NCBI GenBank assembly: GCA_900473205.1
Contig: UCLB01000007.1
Coordinates: 248,001-312,000 of the forward strand
Direction: 5' to 3'
Length of the DNA stretch: 64,000 nucleotides
DNA from: Hyphomicrobiales bacterium
GTDB taxonomy: Bacteria; Pseudomonadota; Alphaproteobacteria; Rhizobiales; Rhizobiaceae
Of the stretch, positions 8,260-16,821 are shown in pieces. The position numbers and the translations under genes were made by a program. Within the stretch, counting starts at the first letter, position 1. The number at the start of each line of letters is the position of its first letter. Under the pieces are notes generated by a model. That model did no database searches. It was not told the origin of the DNA and worked only from the letters and a program-made list of their open reading frames with translations.

Positions 8260-9234
8260 ATGCTGACCCGTGAAAACACCGTCAATCTGCTGCTTGCTGC
8301 CCTACTGCTGGCAGCGCCGCTGGCCGCAAACGCTCTCGGTCAACCCTTCTACATTACGCTTGCCACCCGCATCGCTATTCTGGCACTGGCAGCGCTGGGT
8401 CTCAATCTCGCGCTGGGGCTTGGCGGTCTCGTCTCCTTCGGCCATGCCGCCTTTTTCGGCATTGGTGGATATGCCGCTGGCATTCTCGCAAGCCACGGCT
8501 TTTCCGACGAGCCGATGATCTTCGGCCTGCCCGGCACGGTGCAGATGCCGGTGATCTGGATCGTCGCGGCCTGTGCATCGGCTATGGTCGCCTTTTTGAT
8601 CGGTCTGATCAGCCTTCGCACGACCGGTGTCTACTTCATCATGATCACCCTCGCCTTCGCGCAGATGGTCTATTATTTCGCGATTTCCTGGCCTGCCTAT
8701 GGCGGTGAGGATGGCCTGTCTATTCTGGTGCGCAACCAGTTCCCCGGCATCAACACCATGAAGCCGCTGAGCTTCTTCCTCGTCAGTTACGCGGTGCTGA
8801 TGGCGAGCATCGGTCTTTTCGCGCTGATCCGCGCGTCGCGCTTCGGCGCCGCCTTGCAAGCGGCGCGACAGAATGAAACCCGCGTTGCAACGGTCGGCAT
8901 CCATCCCTACCGCATCCGCCTAGTAGGCTTCGTCATCTCGGCGATGATCACCGCTTTGGCCGGTGCGCTTTATGCCGACCTCAACCGCTTCGTCAGCCCC
9001 TCCATGCTGTCCTGGCACATGTCAGGCGAACTGATCGTGCTGATCATTCTGGGTGGAACGGGAAGGTTGTTTGGCCCGCTTGCCGGAGCTGCCCTCTTCG
9101 TCGCTTTCGAATTTGCCTTGGGCGGGCTGACAGAACGCTGGCAGTTCTTCCTTGGGCTCATTCTTCTCGGTGTCGTGCTGTTTGCCCGGGGTGGCTTGCT
9201 CGGCCTTTTGGCCGGAAAGGCAAAACATGGCTGA
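8260..9234 (+). CDS. livM: branched-chain-type ABC permease, LivM family
   Basis: This is a 324-residue inner-membrane permease. It has a hydrophobic N-terminus, the LivM signature ALGLNLALGLGGLVSFGHAAFFGIGGYAAG (about 45-74) and the cytoplasmic coupling loop AARQNETRVATVGIHPYRIRLVGFVISAMI (~205-235). It is the partner of the preceding LivH. Its last eight bases overlap the LivG start, which implies translational coupling. A small membrane-protein insertion or fused ATPase, seen in some LivM proteins, is absent. Confidence 0.88.
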   Translation: MLTRENTVNLLLAALLLAAPLAANALGQPFYITLATRIAILALAALGLNLALGLGGLVSFGHAAFFGIGGYAAGILASHGFSDEPMIFGLPGTVQMPVIWIVAACASAMVAFLIGLISLRTTGVYFIMITLAFAQMVYYFAISWPAYGGEDGLSILVRNQFPGINTMKPLSFFLVSYAVLMASIGLFALIRASRFGAALQAARQNETRVATVGIHPYRIRLVGFVISAMITALAGALYADLNRFVSPSMLSWHMSGELIVLIILGGTGRLFGPLAGAALFVAFEFALGGLTERWQFFLGLILLGVVLFARGGLLGLLAGKAKHG

Positions 9235-9976
9235 CGCTGTTCTTCAAATAGACAATCTCGTCAAGAATTTCGGAGCGTTGCGGGCCACCGACGGCGTGAC
9301 GCTCGATCTTCGCCCCGGCGAAATTCACGCGCTGATTGGCCCAAATGGTGCTGGAAAATCCACGCTCATTCACCAGATTTGCGGCACGCTGAGACAGGAT
9401 TCCGGCACGATCCGTTTTGCCGGTGAGGATATCGGTGCGCTCAACACTGCCGAGCGCGCACAACGCGGTCTGGGACGAACGTTTCAGGTGTCATCTCTGG
9501 CACCGGAATTCTCCGCACTGCGCAACGTCATGTTGGCGGTGCAGGCCAAGCAGGGGACGAGCTTTCGTTTCTTCAAACCGGTCATGCAGGACAAGTCGCT
9601 GGTTGATCCATCCATGGCTATCCTCGAAAGGGTTGGACTGGCGGACCGCGCTCGCCTGCCGACCGCCGAACTTTCGCATGGTGAAAGGCGACAGCTGGAA
9701 ATCGCCATGGCGCTGGCGCTTCAATCAAAAGCCTTCCTGCTCGATGAGCCGATGGCCGGCATGGGGCCGGAAGGGTCGAAAAAACTTACCGGCTTCCTCG
9801 ATATGCTGCGTCACGAAGCGCCGATCCTGCTGGTGGAACACGACATGGACGCGGTCTTTGCGCTTGCGGATAGGATTTCCGTTCTCGTTTACGGCAAGGT
9901 CATAGCAACGGGCACGGTGGATGAAATCCGCAACAACCCGACAGTCCGCACCGCCTATCTTGGAGATCACGCCTGA
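9227..9976 (+). CDS. livG: branched-chain-type ABC ATPase, LivG family
   Basis: This 249-residue ATPase has Walker A GPNGAGKST (38-46), the LivG-typical ERAQRGLGRTFQVSSL Q-loop region, signature LSHGERRQLEIAMAL, Walker B AFLLDEPMAGM and the H-loop LVEHDMDAVFALADR. The signature has LSHGE rather than LSGGQ, which is normal for this family. The ATG at 9227 overlaps the LivM gene by 8 bp; the open frame back to 9152 runs inside livM and is rejected. It forms the nucleotide-binding dimer with LivF. Confidence 0.9.
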   Translation: MADAVLQIDNLVKNFGALRATDGVTLDLRPGEIHALIGPNGAGKSTLIHQICGTLRQDSGTIRFAGEDIGALNTAERAQRGLGRTFQVSSLAPEFSALRNVMLAVQAKQGTSFRFFKPVMQDKSLVDPSMAILERVGLADRARLPTAELSHGERRQLEIAMALALQSKAFLLDEPMAGMGPEGSKKLTGFLDMLRHEAPILLVEHDMDAVFALADRISVLVYGKVIATGTVDEIRNNPTVRTAYLGDHA

Positions 9977-10659
9977 TGCTGTTGAATGTGCAGGATATCA
10001 CCACCTATTACGGTGCCAGCCAGGCGCTTTTCGGTGTCGATTTCAACGTGGCCGAAGGCGAAGTCGTGGCGCTGATGGGCCGCAACGGCATGGGCAAATC
10101 GACGACGATCAAGTCGATCTGCAACCTCATGCCGCCGAAGACCGGCCGCATCTCCTTCAGCGGCAAAGGAACAGAGCGTCTTGCGCCGTATAAGGTCGCA
10201 CGTCTGGGCGTTGGGCTTGTCCCAGAAGGACGGCGTTGCTTCCCCAATCTCTCCGTCCACGAAAATCTGGTCGCGGCAGCCAGACCCGGCCCGTGGACAC
10301 TGGAAAAGGTCAATGCGCTTTTCCCGCGCCTACAAGAGCGCCATACCCAGATGGCCAAGTCGCTCTCCGGCGGCGAACAGCAGATGCTGGCCATCGGCCG
10401 CGCCTTGATGACCAATCCGCTGCTTCTGATCCTCGATGAAGCGACAGAGGGCCTCGCCCCTGTCATTCGTCAGGATATCTGGCGGGCGATACGCCAGCTC
10501 AAAGCCGAGGGCCTGTCCATTCTGGTGGTGGACAAGACACTGACCGAACTTCTGCCCGTTGCCGACCGCTGCGTCATTCTCGAAAACGGACGAAGCGTCT
10601 GGCAGGGAACGAGCGGCGATCTAGCCGCCGATGTTCAGGATCGCTATCTCGGCGTGTGA
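9976..10659 (+). CDS. livF: branched-chain-type ABC ATPase, LivF family
   Basis: This 227-residue ATPase has Walker A GRNGMGKST (~36-44), the LivF-typical GVGLVPEGRRCFPNLSVHENL Q-loop, signature LSGGEQQMLAIGRAL and Walker B LLILDEATEGLAP. The H-loop position reads VVDKTLTEL: Lys stands where most ABC ATPases carry the switch His, which is seen in a number of LivF proteins. The start shares one base with the LivG stop (TGATG). It closes the five-gene importer operon. Confidence 0.87.
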   Translation: MLLNVQDITTYYGASQALFGVDFNVAEGEVVALMGRNGMGKSTTIKSICNLMPPKTGRISFSGKGTERLAPYKVARLGVGLVPEGRRCFPNLSVHENLVAAARPGPWTLEKVNALFPRLQERHTQMAKSLSGGEQQMLAIGRALMTNPLLLILDEATEGLAPVIRQDIWRAIRQLKAEGLSILVVDKTLTELLPVADRCVILENGRSVWQGTSGDLAADVQDRYLGV

Positions 10660-10782
10660 CGACGAGCCTCTGTTTTGTTGAGCCGACAAAGCTATTCGTG
10701 CCCCCACTCTTGAATGAGACCCTCCCCCACCCCATTCATCTATAGCGGACAGAAATTTTTGTTTTCCGTGTAGGAGTGTCAA

Positions 10783-11211
10783 ATGGCAACGAGAACATGG
10801 AATGCGAACCGGGCAGCTGAGGGTGCCTCTGACGAATTCATCGATAGCGCACAGCGACTTCGCCGCTTGAAGCGTCTATCCGGCATAGCCCGTCTTATGG
10901 ATACGGCAATCGGCATCCCCGGCACCCGCATCCGCTTCGGTGCAGATTCCATCATGGGTATGGTGCCTCTCATCGGAGATGGCGCTGGTGCGCTGGTCGG
11001 CCTCTACATCGTCAATGAAGCCCGGCGCATGGGCGTGCCGCGCGAAAAACTCATCCGGATGGTCGGCAATGTCGCTGTGGATTCCGTGATCGGCAGCTTC
11101 CCTCTCGTCGGCGACGTGTTCGATGTCTATTTCAAGTCGCATCGCCGCAATGTCCACATGATCCTGGATCATTTCGGCATCGACCGCGATGAGTTGAAAA
11201 GAAAGCGATAG
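10783..11211 (+). CDS. DUF4112 membrane protein
   Basis: This 142-residue protein fits the DUF4112 family. A soluble basic N-terminus (to ~residue 35) is followed by LSGIARLMDTAIGIPGTRIRFGADSIMGMVPLIGDGAGALVGLYIV, then VAVDSVIGSFPLVGDVFDVYFKSHRRN. The two GDxxD/GD-containing hydrophobic hairpins (PLIGDGAG and PLVGDVFD) are the family hallmark. The function is unknown. GTAGGAGTG precedes the ATG. It stands alone between the ABC operon and a sensor kinase; its neighbours suggest nothing specific. Confidence 0.8.
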   Translation: MATRTWNANRAAEGASDEFIDSAQRLRRLKRLSGIARLMDTAIGIPGTRIRFGADSIMGMVPLIGDGAGALVGLYIVNEARRMGVPREKLIRMVGNVAVDSVIGSFPLVGDVFDVYFKSHRRNVHMILDHFGIDRDELKRKR

Positions 11212-11313
11212 CCGCCGTTTCAGCGGAAATGGCCCACACGGACCCTCGTAAAAACCAGTGTGAGGAGCGTAGACGCCGTGATATGGGTTGGCGTTCACCG
11301 AAAGCATTTCCTT

Positions 11314-12387
11314 ATGAATGAAACAGACAACCTGCCGCCGACACCTGCCAACATCGCCGATTTGCCGCATCTTGCCGAAGCGCTGGATGATGATCGGTTC
11401 CGGCAGTTTCTCGACCACGTTCCATTCGCAGTGGCGGTTGCGGAGTTTGGTAAGGAAGAGCTTATCGTTTACGGCAACATTGAATTCGAGCGCTTGACGG
11501 ATTTGACCGCCGAAACCATTCAAGGCAAGCCGTGGTCGATCCTTCCTTCAAGCGCGCCACTTGTCGACGGGCCTGAGCTTTCCGATGCCCTGCTGGAAAA
11601 TGAGGAATATCTCGGTGCCTTCACTATAAAGACGGAAGAGGCGACACGTGTCGTCGATGTCTGGTCGAACACGATTGTCGATGACTCCGAGAAGCCACTG
11701 TTCCGGTTGCTGGCCATGTCGGCACGCGACAGGGCCGACGTCACCTCCGTTTTGAGCGATGCAGTCGCCGAAAAGGACGTGTTACTGAAGGAGTTGCAAC
11801 ACCGCGTAAAGAACAATCTCCAGATGATAACCGCGCTGATCCGTATGGAAGCCCGCAATGTTCAAAGCGAGGAAGAAAGCGCACAGTTTGGCCGATTGGC
11901 AGGCCGCATCGACGCACTTTCGATCCTCTATAAGTCTCTATATGGCGGCAAAGAAACCGAGACCGTCGATCTTGGCATTTATGTCAGCCAGATCGCGTCT
12001 TCGGTCATGGCCGCTCACGCCGTCGAGGGAATTCGGCTGGAACTGAAGATCGATACATGGCCGGTGTCGGTCAATGTGGCCATGCCAGTCGGCCTCGTCA
12101 TCAACGAGCTTATGACCAATGCGCTGAAACACGCATTCGTCGGTCGCGATGGCGGCCTGATCGGCGTCCGTTGCACTGTGGATGACGAAGGTTGCAAGAT
12201 CATCGTCACGGATGACGGTGTAGGACTTTCTGACGCAGCGGATTGGCCTAAGCGCGGTAAACTCAGCGCCATGATTGTTGAGTCGGTGCGACGAAACGCC
12301 AAAGCAGAAATTGATGTGGAATCCGAGCTCGGTCACGGCATGAAGGTGACGATTGCGTTCAAGCGCATTAATGCAGTAGAAGCTTGA
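11314..12387 (+). CDS. PAS-domain sensor histidine kinase, HisKA_2 type
   Basis: This 357-residue kinase lacks membrane segments. Residues ~30-145 look like one PAS domain (FAVAVAEFGKEELIVYGNIEFERLT). The phospho-acceptor box is LKELQHRVKNNLQMITALIRM with His163, the HisKA_2 form. The ATPase domain has VINELMTNALKHAF (N box) and VTDDGVGLS (G1). Kinases of this kind often regulate the general stress response or light responses in alphaproteobacteria. No response regulator is adjacent, so it is an orphan here. The start is uncertain: ATG 11314 is chosen, but the GTG at 11278 lies 10 bp after GAGGAG and is a real alternative. Confidence 0.82.
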   Translation: MNETDNLPPTPANIADLPHLAEALDDDRFRQFLDHVPFAVAVAEFGKEELIVYGNIEFERLTDLTAETIQGKPWSILPSSAPLVDGPELSDALLENEEYLGAFTIKTEEATRVVDVWSNTIVDDSEKPLFRLLAMSARDRADVTSVLSDAVAEKDVLLKELQHRVKNNLQMITALIRMEARNVQSEEESAQFGRLAGRIDALSILYKSLYGGKETETVDLGIYVSQIASSVMAAHAVEGIRLELKIDTWPVSVNVAMPVGLVINELMTNALKHAFVGRDGGLIGVRCTVDDEGCKIIVTDDGVGLSDAADWPKRGKLSAMIVESVRRNAKAEIDVESELGHGMKVTIAFKRINAVEA

Positions 12388-12634
12388 ATTGAAGGGAAAC
12401 TAGCCTTTAAATTTTGCCCTATGAGGCGCAATTCGGGAAAACCAGAGCATTGTTGAAATATCCACCATATGCACTTTGCGGACGATACTTTGATTTTTCC
12501 TATGCCTTTCGATGCAAACACTTAAAATCTTAGTAAATCCGTCAATAAAAATAAAATAGTTTATCGGATGCAAAATAATTTTCTGAGTTCAGTCGATTTC
12601 ATGCGTTATTCCTGATAAGCTCATCACAATCAGC

Positions 12635-13975
12635 ATGTGGCGAGTTACATTGTTTAAATCACCCAGCACCAACCATTACCTGACGCAAAAACAGCATTTT
12701 CAACACCTTCAATTCGTTTGCCGTATCGCTCTTCCCGTTGGCGTCGCGGTGAGCGGAGCGTGGCTGGCAGTTTTTGCGCTGATGCAACACTGGCCGCTGG
12801 TGGTGATCGAAGGGTTGTTATGCGCCATCATATTTGCGGGATGGGCAGCAGCAAAGCGGGGACACATATCTTCCGGCATGCTGGTCTCTCAAGTTGCGTG
12901 TGTTTTATTCATTATCTGTTTTTCGTTGCTCTTTGATGTGCCGGATGATTCCGCGCCCAGGGTTTCGCATATTTACCTGTTGATCATCGCCTTGGCGGGC
13001 TTCGTGAATCTCCAGCTGGACCCAACACGCCTTCAGCTTGGAATAATTATTACATCTATCTTGGGCTTCATCCTGTTTTCGGCAAGCCCGATGCGATTTG
13101 GCTTTGCGACCCCGCTACCGGACGAAATTCGAACGATTACGGCTTGGGCCCACGCGGCGATTGCGAGTGCCGTGTTGTGCGGCGGCATCCTGCTTCTGCA
13201 GCGCAAGCTCGGTCCCGATAGCAGACTTGTCCGTGAGTTGCGCACAGCAGTCGCCAAGGAGCAGCTCGAACTGTTCTTTCAGCCGCAGGTCGATCGTTCC
13301 GGTCGTCTGATTGGCGCGGAAGCGCTGCTCAGATGGAAGCATCCGCGCCTTGGCTATGTCGCGCCGGATAATTTTATTCCATTGGCGGAACGCGCCGGTC
13401 TCATGCCCGAAGTAGGCGGCTGGGTTCTGAGCAAGGGCATCGAAACCCTGTCCAAGTGGGGCACGAAGGATGAGACAAAAGACATTGTTCTGGCGATCAA
13501 TGTCAGCCCGGATCAGTTCTTCCAGGAAAATTTCGTAGCGAATGTCATGTCGGCGCTCGAAGCATGCGCTGTTGCACCAGGGTCGCTGAAACTGGAACTG
13601 ACCGAGACGATGTTCGTGTCCGAGGTCAACGAACTCATAGACAAGATCAAGGTCCTGAAAGACAAGGGCATCGGCATTGCGCTCGATGATTTCGGTACGG
13701 GTTACTCGTCTTTGAGCTATTTGCGCCAGCTTCCTCTTCAGCAGTTGAAGATCGACCGCAGCTTCGTGCGCGCCACAACGACCGAACGGGGCGCATTGAT
13801 GGCGCGGAACATATGCCAGATGGGGCATGATCTGGGTCTGGACATTCTCGCCGAAGGCATCGAAACCGAAGAGCAATTGCGCTTCATGACCGAATGCGGC
13901 TGCAGCGCCTTTCAAGGCTACTATTTCGGGCGACCAATTGCTTTGGAAGCGTTTGAAACTCGTTTCCTCGCTTGA
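12635..13975 (+). CDS. membrane-bound EAL-domain c-di-GMP phosphodiesterase
   Basis: This is a 446-residue protein. The first ~190 residues hold about six hydrophobic segments (starting near 30, 52, 80, 112, 132 and 165) forming an unrecognised membrane sensor. The rest is an EAL domain: GAEALLRW with Glu229, LTETMFV, DDFGTGYSSLSYL with Asp351-352, KIDRSFV and AEGIETEEQL. All metal-binding and catalytic motifs seen are intact, so it should hydrolyse c-di-GMP to pGpG. There is no GGDEF domain. It is monocistronic, and a strong hairpin follows it. The ribosome site before ATG 12635 is weak, so the start is moderately sure. Confidence 0.85.
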   Translation: MWRVTLFKSPSTNHYLTQKQHFQHLQFVCRIALPVGVAVSGAWLAVFALMQHWPLVVIEGLLCAIIFAGWAAAKRGHISSGMLVSQVACVLFIICFSLLFDVPDDSAPRVSHIYLLIIALAGFVNLQLDPTRLQLGIIITSILGFILFSASPMRFGFATPLPDEIRTITAWAHAAIASAVLCGGILLLQRKLGPDSRLVRELRTAVAKEQLELFFQPQVDRSGRLIGAEALLRWKHPRLGYVAPDNFIPLAERAGLMPEVGGWVLSKGIETLSKWGTKDETKDIVLAINVSPDQFFQENFVANVMSALEACAVAPGSLKLELTETMFVSEVNELIDKIKVLKDKGIGIALDDFGTGYSSLSYLRQLPLQQLKIDRSFVRATTTERGALMARNICQMGHDLGLDILAEGIETEEQLRFMTECGCSAFQGYYFGRPIALEAFETRFLA

Positions 13976-13989
13976 GCGAAAAACGTGCC

Positions 13990-14016
13990 GCGCCAGCAGC
14001 AATCATCTGCTGGCGC
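13990..14016. terminator. bidirectional terminator hairpin, EAL gene / RidA
   Basis: GCGCCAGCAG and CTGCTGGCGC form a perfect 10-bp stem with a 7-nt loop, between two convergent genes. The A run before it gives a T run for the minus-strand transcript. Confidence 0.7.
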
Positions 14017-14027
14017 AGCGATGCTGA

Positions 14028-14423
14028 TTAGGCACCTGGAATACGTGCGATCACCTTGATCTCGAAATCGAAACCAGCGAGCCACGTTACCCCGACCGCG
14101 GTCCAGTTCGGATAAGGCGGCTCCCCAATGAAGGCTTTGCGGACGTCCATAACCGTTTCGAGCTGCGCCTCGGGATCTGTGTGGAACGTCGTAACATCCA
14201 CGATATCATCAAGCGTGCAGCCGGCAGCGGCCAGAACGGCCTTCAAATTGGTGAAGGCCTGCTCCACCTGTTTGCGGAAGTCTTTCTCCGCTGAACCGTC
14301 AGCGAGGCTTCCGACCTGCCCGGAAACGAACAGCAGATCGCCAGAGCGGATGGCGGCGGAGTATCCATGCTTTTCATAGAGTGCGTGGCGGTTCTCGGGA
14401 AAAATAGCCTGTCTATCTGTCAT
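14028..14423 (-). CDS. RidA family protein under TetR control
   Basis: This Rid-superfamily protein of 131 residues has ENRHALYEKHGYSAAIRSGDLLFVSGQVG at the N-terminus and ends VTWLAGFDFEIKVIARIPG. The catalytic Arg of archetypal RidA is missing (the segment reads YPNWTAVGVTWL), so it belongs to a divergent Rid subfamily of uncertain reaction. AAGGAG lies six bases before the ATG at 14423 and three before the ATG at 14426; 14423 is preferred. Upstream starts run through operator DNA and are rejected. It is transcribed away from a TetR regulator with a triple operator between them, so it is the likely target gene. Confidence 0.82.
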   Translation of the reverse strand: MTDRQAIFPENRHALYEKHGYSAAIRSGDLLFVSGQVGSLADGSAEKDFRKQVEQAFTNLKAVLAAAGCTLDDIVDVTTFHTDPEAQLETVMDVRKAFIGEPPYPNWTAVGVTWLAGFDFEIKVIARIPGA

Positions 14424-14473
14424 CATTTTCTCCTTGGTATCGGTTTCGCTTTCCGGCGAGATCGAAATTTGAT

Positions 14474-14535
14474 ATACGCACCGTATGTCAAATAATAACA
14501 TACGCTGCGTATGTCAACTTACATACGCCATGTAT
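14474..14535. promoter_or_regulatory. three tandem TetR-type operators
   Basis: Three 13-bp dyads share the half-site ATACGC or its reverse: 14474-14486 (ATACGCACCGTAT), 14500-14512 (ATACGCTGCGTAT, perfect 6-1-6) and 14523-14535 (ATACGCCATGTAT). Centres are 26 and 23 bp apart. They fill the gap between the divergent RidA and TetR genes and are the likely binding sites of that TetR protein. Confidence 0.75.
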
Positions 14536-14555
14536 GCCTTTTGTTGGAATTGAGA

Positions 14556-15149
14556 ATGGCCGGAAAAACGCGTTCAGAAATGATAACGGAAACGAGGCGC
14601 AAGCTCATTTCAGCCGCGCGTAAGACCTTTGCGGAAAAAGGATTTGCAGGCGCCTCCATGGACGATCTGACCGGATCCGTCGGCCTGACGCGCGGAGCGC
14701 TCTATCATCACTTCGGAGACAAGACTGGATTGCTCCAGGCCGTTGTCGATGAAATTGATGGAGAATTGGCAGCGAGGGCACAGGCCCAAGGAATGCGTGA
14801 GAAAAATGACTGGGACGCTCTGATGGCGGAAGGCATCGCCTATATCGAGATGGCGCTGGAAGACGAGGTTCAGCGCATCGTGCTTCTGGACGGGCCATCC
14901 GTGCTCGGTGACCCCTCCAAATGGCCAAGCCAGAACAGCTGTCTGAAAGCTACGATGGAGAAGATCGAAACCTTGATTGCCGATGGCATCGTCAAGTCGG
15001 TCGACCCGGAAGCGGCCTCGCGCTTGCTGAACGGGGCCGCCCTCAACGCGGCCCTGTGGGTTGCTGCCAGCGACGAGCCGCAGGCCGTGCTGCCCAAAGC
15101 GCTCGATGCATTTCGAGCCTTGGCAAGCGGAATGCTTACGCAGCATTAA
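14556..15149 (+). CDS. TetR-family transcriptional regulator
   Basis: This 197-residue regulator has the N-terminal helix-turn-helix RKLISAARKTFAEKGFAGASMDDLTGSVGLTRGALYHHFGDKTGLL (about 15-60). The C-terminal domain has the ligand-binding style of the AcrR/TetR_C group (IVLLDGPSVLGDPSKW). The frame is open from 14511, but that start lies inside operator sites; ATG 14556 after GGAATTGAG is chosen. It most likely represses itself and the divergent RidA gene. Its stop codon overlaps the stop of the convergent LtrA gene within TTAA at 15146-15149. Confidence 0.87.
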   Translation: MAGKTRSEMITETRRKLISAARKTFAEKGFAGASMDDLTGSVGLTRGALYHHFGDKTGLLQAVVDEIDGELAARAQAQGMREKNDWDALMAEGIAYIEMALEDEVQRIVLLDGPSVLGDPSKWPSQNSCLKATMEKIETLIADGIVKSVDPEAASRLLNGAALNAALWVAASDEPQAVLPKALDAFRALASGMLTQH

Positions 15150-16354
15150 GCCGCGCTTGGCGCACTCTTTCTCAAGGCGAGATATTCCCAGACTGCGACC
15201 AGTAGAAGGACGCTTACGGCGGAGATTTGCAGAGCGTAAAGCGGCATGCCTTGCAAAAGCAGCAACACGGCAAGCACAGCGATACCGACGAAATGCGATA
15301 CCGGGCGAATGTGGGAAGACGCGATCTTCACCCCGATATTTCCCGCCAGAAAAAGGATCGGCCCTCCAACAATGGCCATCGCCTCACGAAGTGTGGAATG
15401 TTCATGGCTATGCGACAGACTGAAATCTTCACCTACAGCCGTGAGGATGATGCCGGCCACGATTGGCAAATGACCGTAGTTGAACAGGTTCTGCGCAATC
15501 TTTTCTGGCTCTGCGGTTTCCTCAGCCTTTTCAGACACCTTTTCCTGCCCGTGATGGAAATAAATCCACCACATCAAAACCGTGCTTGCAAAAGCCGAGC
15601 AAAACACGACGAAGGTCAGGCTGGAATTCATATAATCAGTTGCGGTGCGACCGGTGGTGAGGATCGTTTCGCCCAGGCAGATGATGACAAACAGCGCGCA
15701 GCGTTCCGCCAGATGCTCTCCCGACAGATGCAGCCTTTCATCCTTGCCGGTCTTCAGTCCCGGAAAATAATACTTCGTCACTGGCCCCAGATACTCGATG
15801 CCGATGGCGACGGCCCAAAATCCAATTTGCCAGATAAGAGTGTCAGACAGACCGCCTGCGATCCAGAAGATGCTGGAAATACCAAGCCACAAGGCCATCC
15901 GCGCAAAGGTTAGCGAGTTTTCGTGATCCACACCTTTGAAAACATAAAGGGCGAAAAGCGAACGCATGATCTGCATACCGCTATAAATCACCGCAAAGAT
16001 GAGGCTCTGTTCCTGAAACGCTTTCGGCAAGGCTATGGCAAGCAAAACCCCTGTAAACATCATTGAAAACAGGAAAAGCCGGACAAGCCCGGCCTCGGTA
16101 TTCAGGAGATTTGTGAGCCAGGTGATCTGAATCCAGAGCCACCAGAGCGCAAGAATAAGAAGGGCGGCTTCCAGAAGGGCCGTCGAACCAAAATCCTTGG
16201 CCAAGGTGTGGGACAACTGAATGAGCGCAAATACAAAAACGAGATCAAAAAATAATTCAGGAAATGTCGGCTTTCCCGCTTCGGCATCGTCCTGCCGGAT
16301 GAGGCGCCATTTCGGATCGGTTTTCGCGCCCTGATCCGCAGGAGAATTCTTCAT
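15146..16354 (-). CDS. ltrA: low temperature requirement protein A (LtrA) family
   Basis: This 402-residue integral membrane protein has about eleven hydrophobic segments. The LtrA hallmark KPTFPELFFDLVFVFALIQLSH appears near residues 28-49, and HLAERCALFVIICLGETIL (about 208-226) supplies a conserved acidic/His pair in a membrane segment. Family members were named from a Listeria cold-growth mutant; the molecular function is unknown. It is a single gene; the small exported protein lies 48 bp upstream on the same strand. The start at 16354 follows GAGGG by about ten bases. Confidence 0.85.
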   Translation of the reverse strand: MKNSPADQGAKTDPKWRLIRQDDAEAGKPTFPELFFDLVFVFALIQLSHTLAKDFGSTALLEAALLILALWWLWIQITWLTNLLNTEAGLVRLFLFSMMFTGVLLAIALPKAFQEQSLIFAVIYSGMQIMRSLFALYVFKGVDHENSLTFARMALWLGISSIFWIAGGLSDTLIWQIGFWAVAIGIEYLGPVTKYYFPGLKTGKDERLHLSGEHLAERCALFVIICLGETILTTGRTATDYMNSSLTFVVFCSAFASTVLMWWIYFHHGQEKVSEKAEETAEPEKIAQNLFNYGHLPIVAGIILTAVGEDFSLSHSHEHSTLREAMAIVGGPILFLAGNIGVKIASSHIRPVSHFVGIAVLAVLLLLQGMPLYALQISAVSVLLLVAVWEYLALRKSAPSAA

Positions 16355-16402
16355 ACTGGCATTGCCCTCAGCACTGGACGCTAAATATTTCGGGTAAGCT
16401 TC

Positions 16403-16693
16403 TTATCGCGCGGCAATTTCAGATCTGGCTTCTTCCCGCAGGAGAGCTTGTGTGCGACCGAGGAGTTCAACTTCGTTGGAATTGTCTGCAAAGAACCGAG
16501 GCCCCACAAGACGAACCTGTTTTCCGCTGACATCAACGATGTAGCGAGGATCCTTGGCAGCGGGCTGCGCTTTCTCGTGCTTCATGTTTGTCTGCTTGAG
16601 ATCAAGGCTGCTGACTTCAATATCCTGAGCAACAGCGGCGGTAACAAAACACAGAGCAACGCCCATGGCGGCACCAACGGCAACCCGTCTCAT
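16403..16693 (-). CDS. small exported protein, unknown function
   Basis: This 96-residue protein has a clear signal peptide (RRVAVGAAMGVALCFVTAAVAQ, cut after AVAQ or just before). The mature part, about 73 residues, is hydrophilic, with YIVDVSGKQVRLVGPRFFAD resembling a short beta-hairpin module and an acidic/arginine-rich C-terminus. The ATG at 16693 has AGGAG seven bases before it. I do not recognise a named family. It lies upstream of ltrA on the same strand and might be co-transcribed. Confidence 0.7.
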   Translation of the reverse strand: MRRVAVGAAMGVALCFVTAAVAQDIEVSSLDLKQTNMKHEKAQPAAKDPRYIVDVSGKQVRLVGPRFFADNSNEVELLGRTQALLREEARSEIAAR

Positions 16694-16774
16694 CAATAAT
16701 CTCCTGAATGTATTGAGCTTTATGCCTCAACAACATCGAAGATCGTCTTTTGGTTCCATGTGGATTTATGGGAT

Positions 16775-16806
16775 GACAAACCACGCGAAAAATCGTGTGG
16801 TTTGTC
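16775..16806 (-). terminator. hairpin after the dehydratase/RraA operon
   Basis: GACAAACCAC and GTGGTTTGTC pair, extended by three more base pairs (one G-T wobble), around a 6-nt A-rich loop. It lies 16 bp past the RraA-like stop on the minus strand. No strong T run follows. Confidence 0.6.
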
Positions 16807-16821
16807 GGCTAGCCAATAGAT

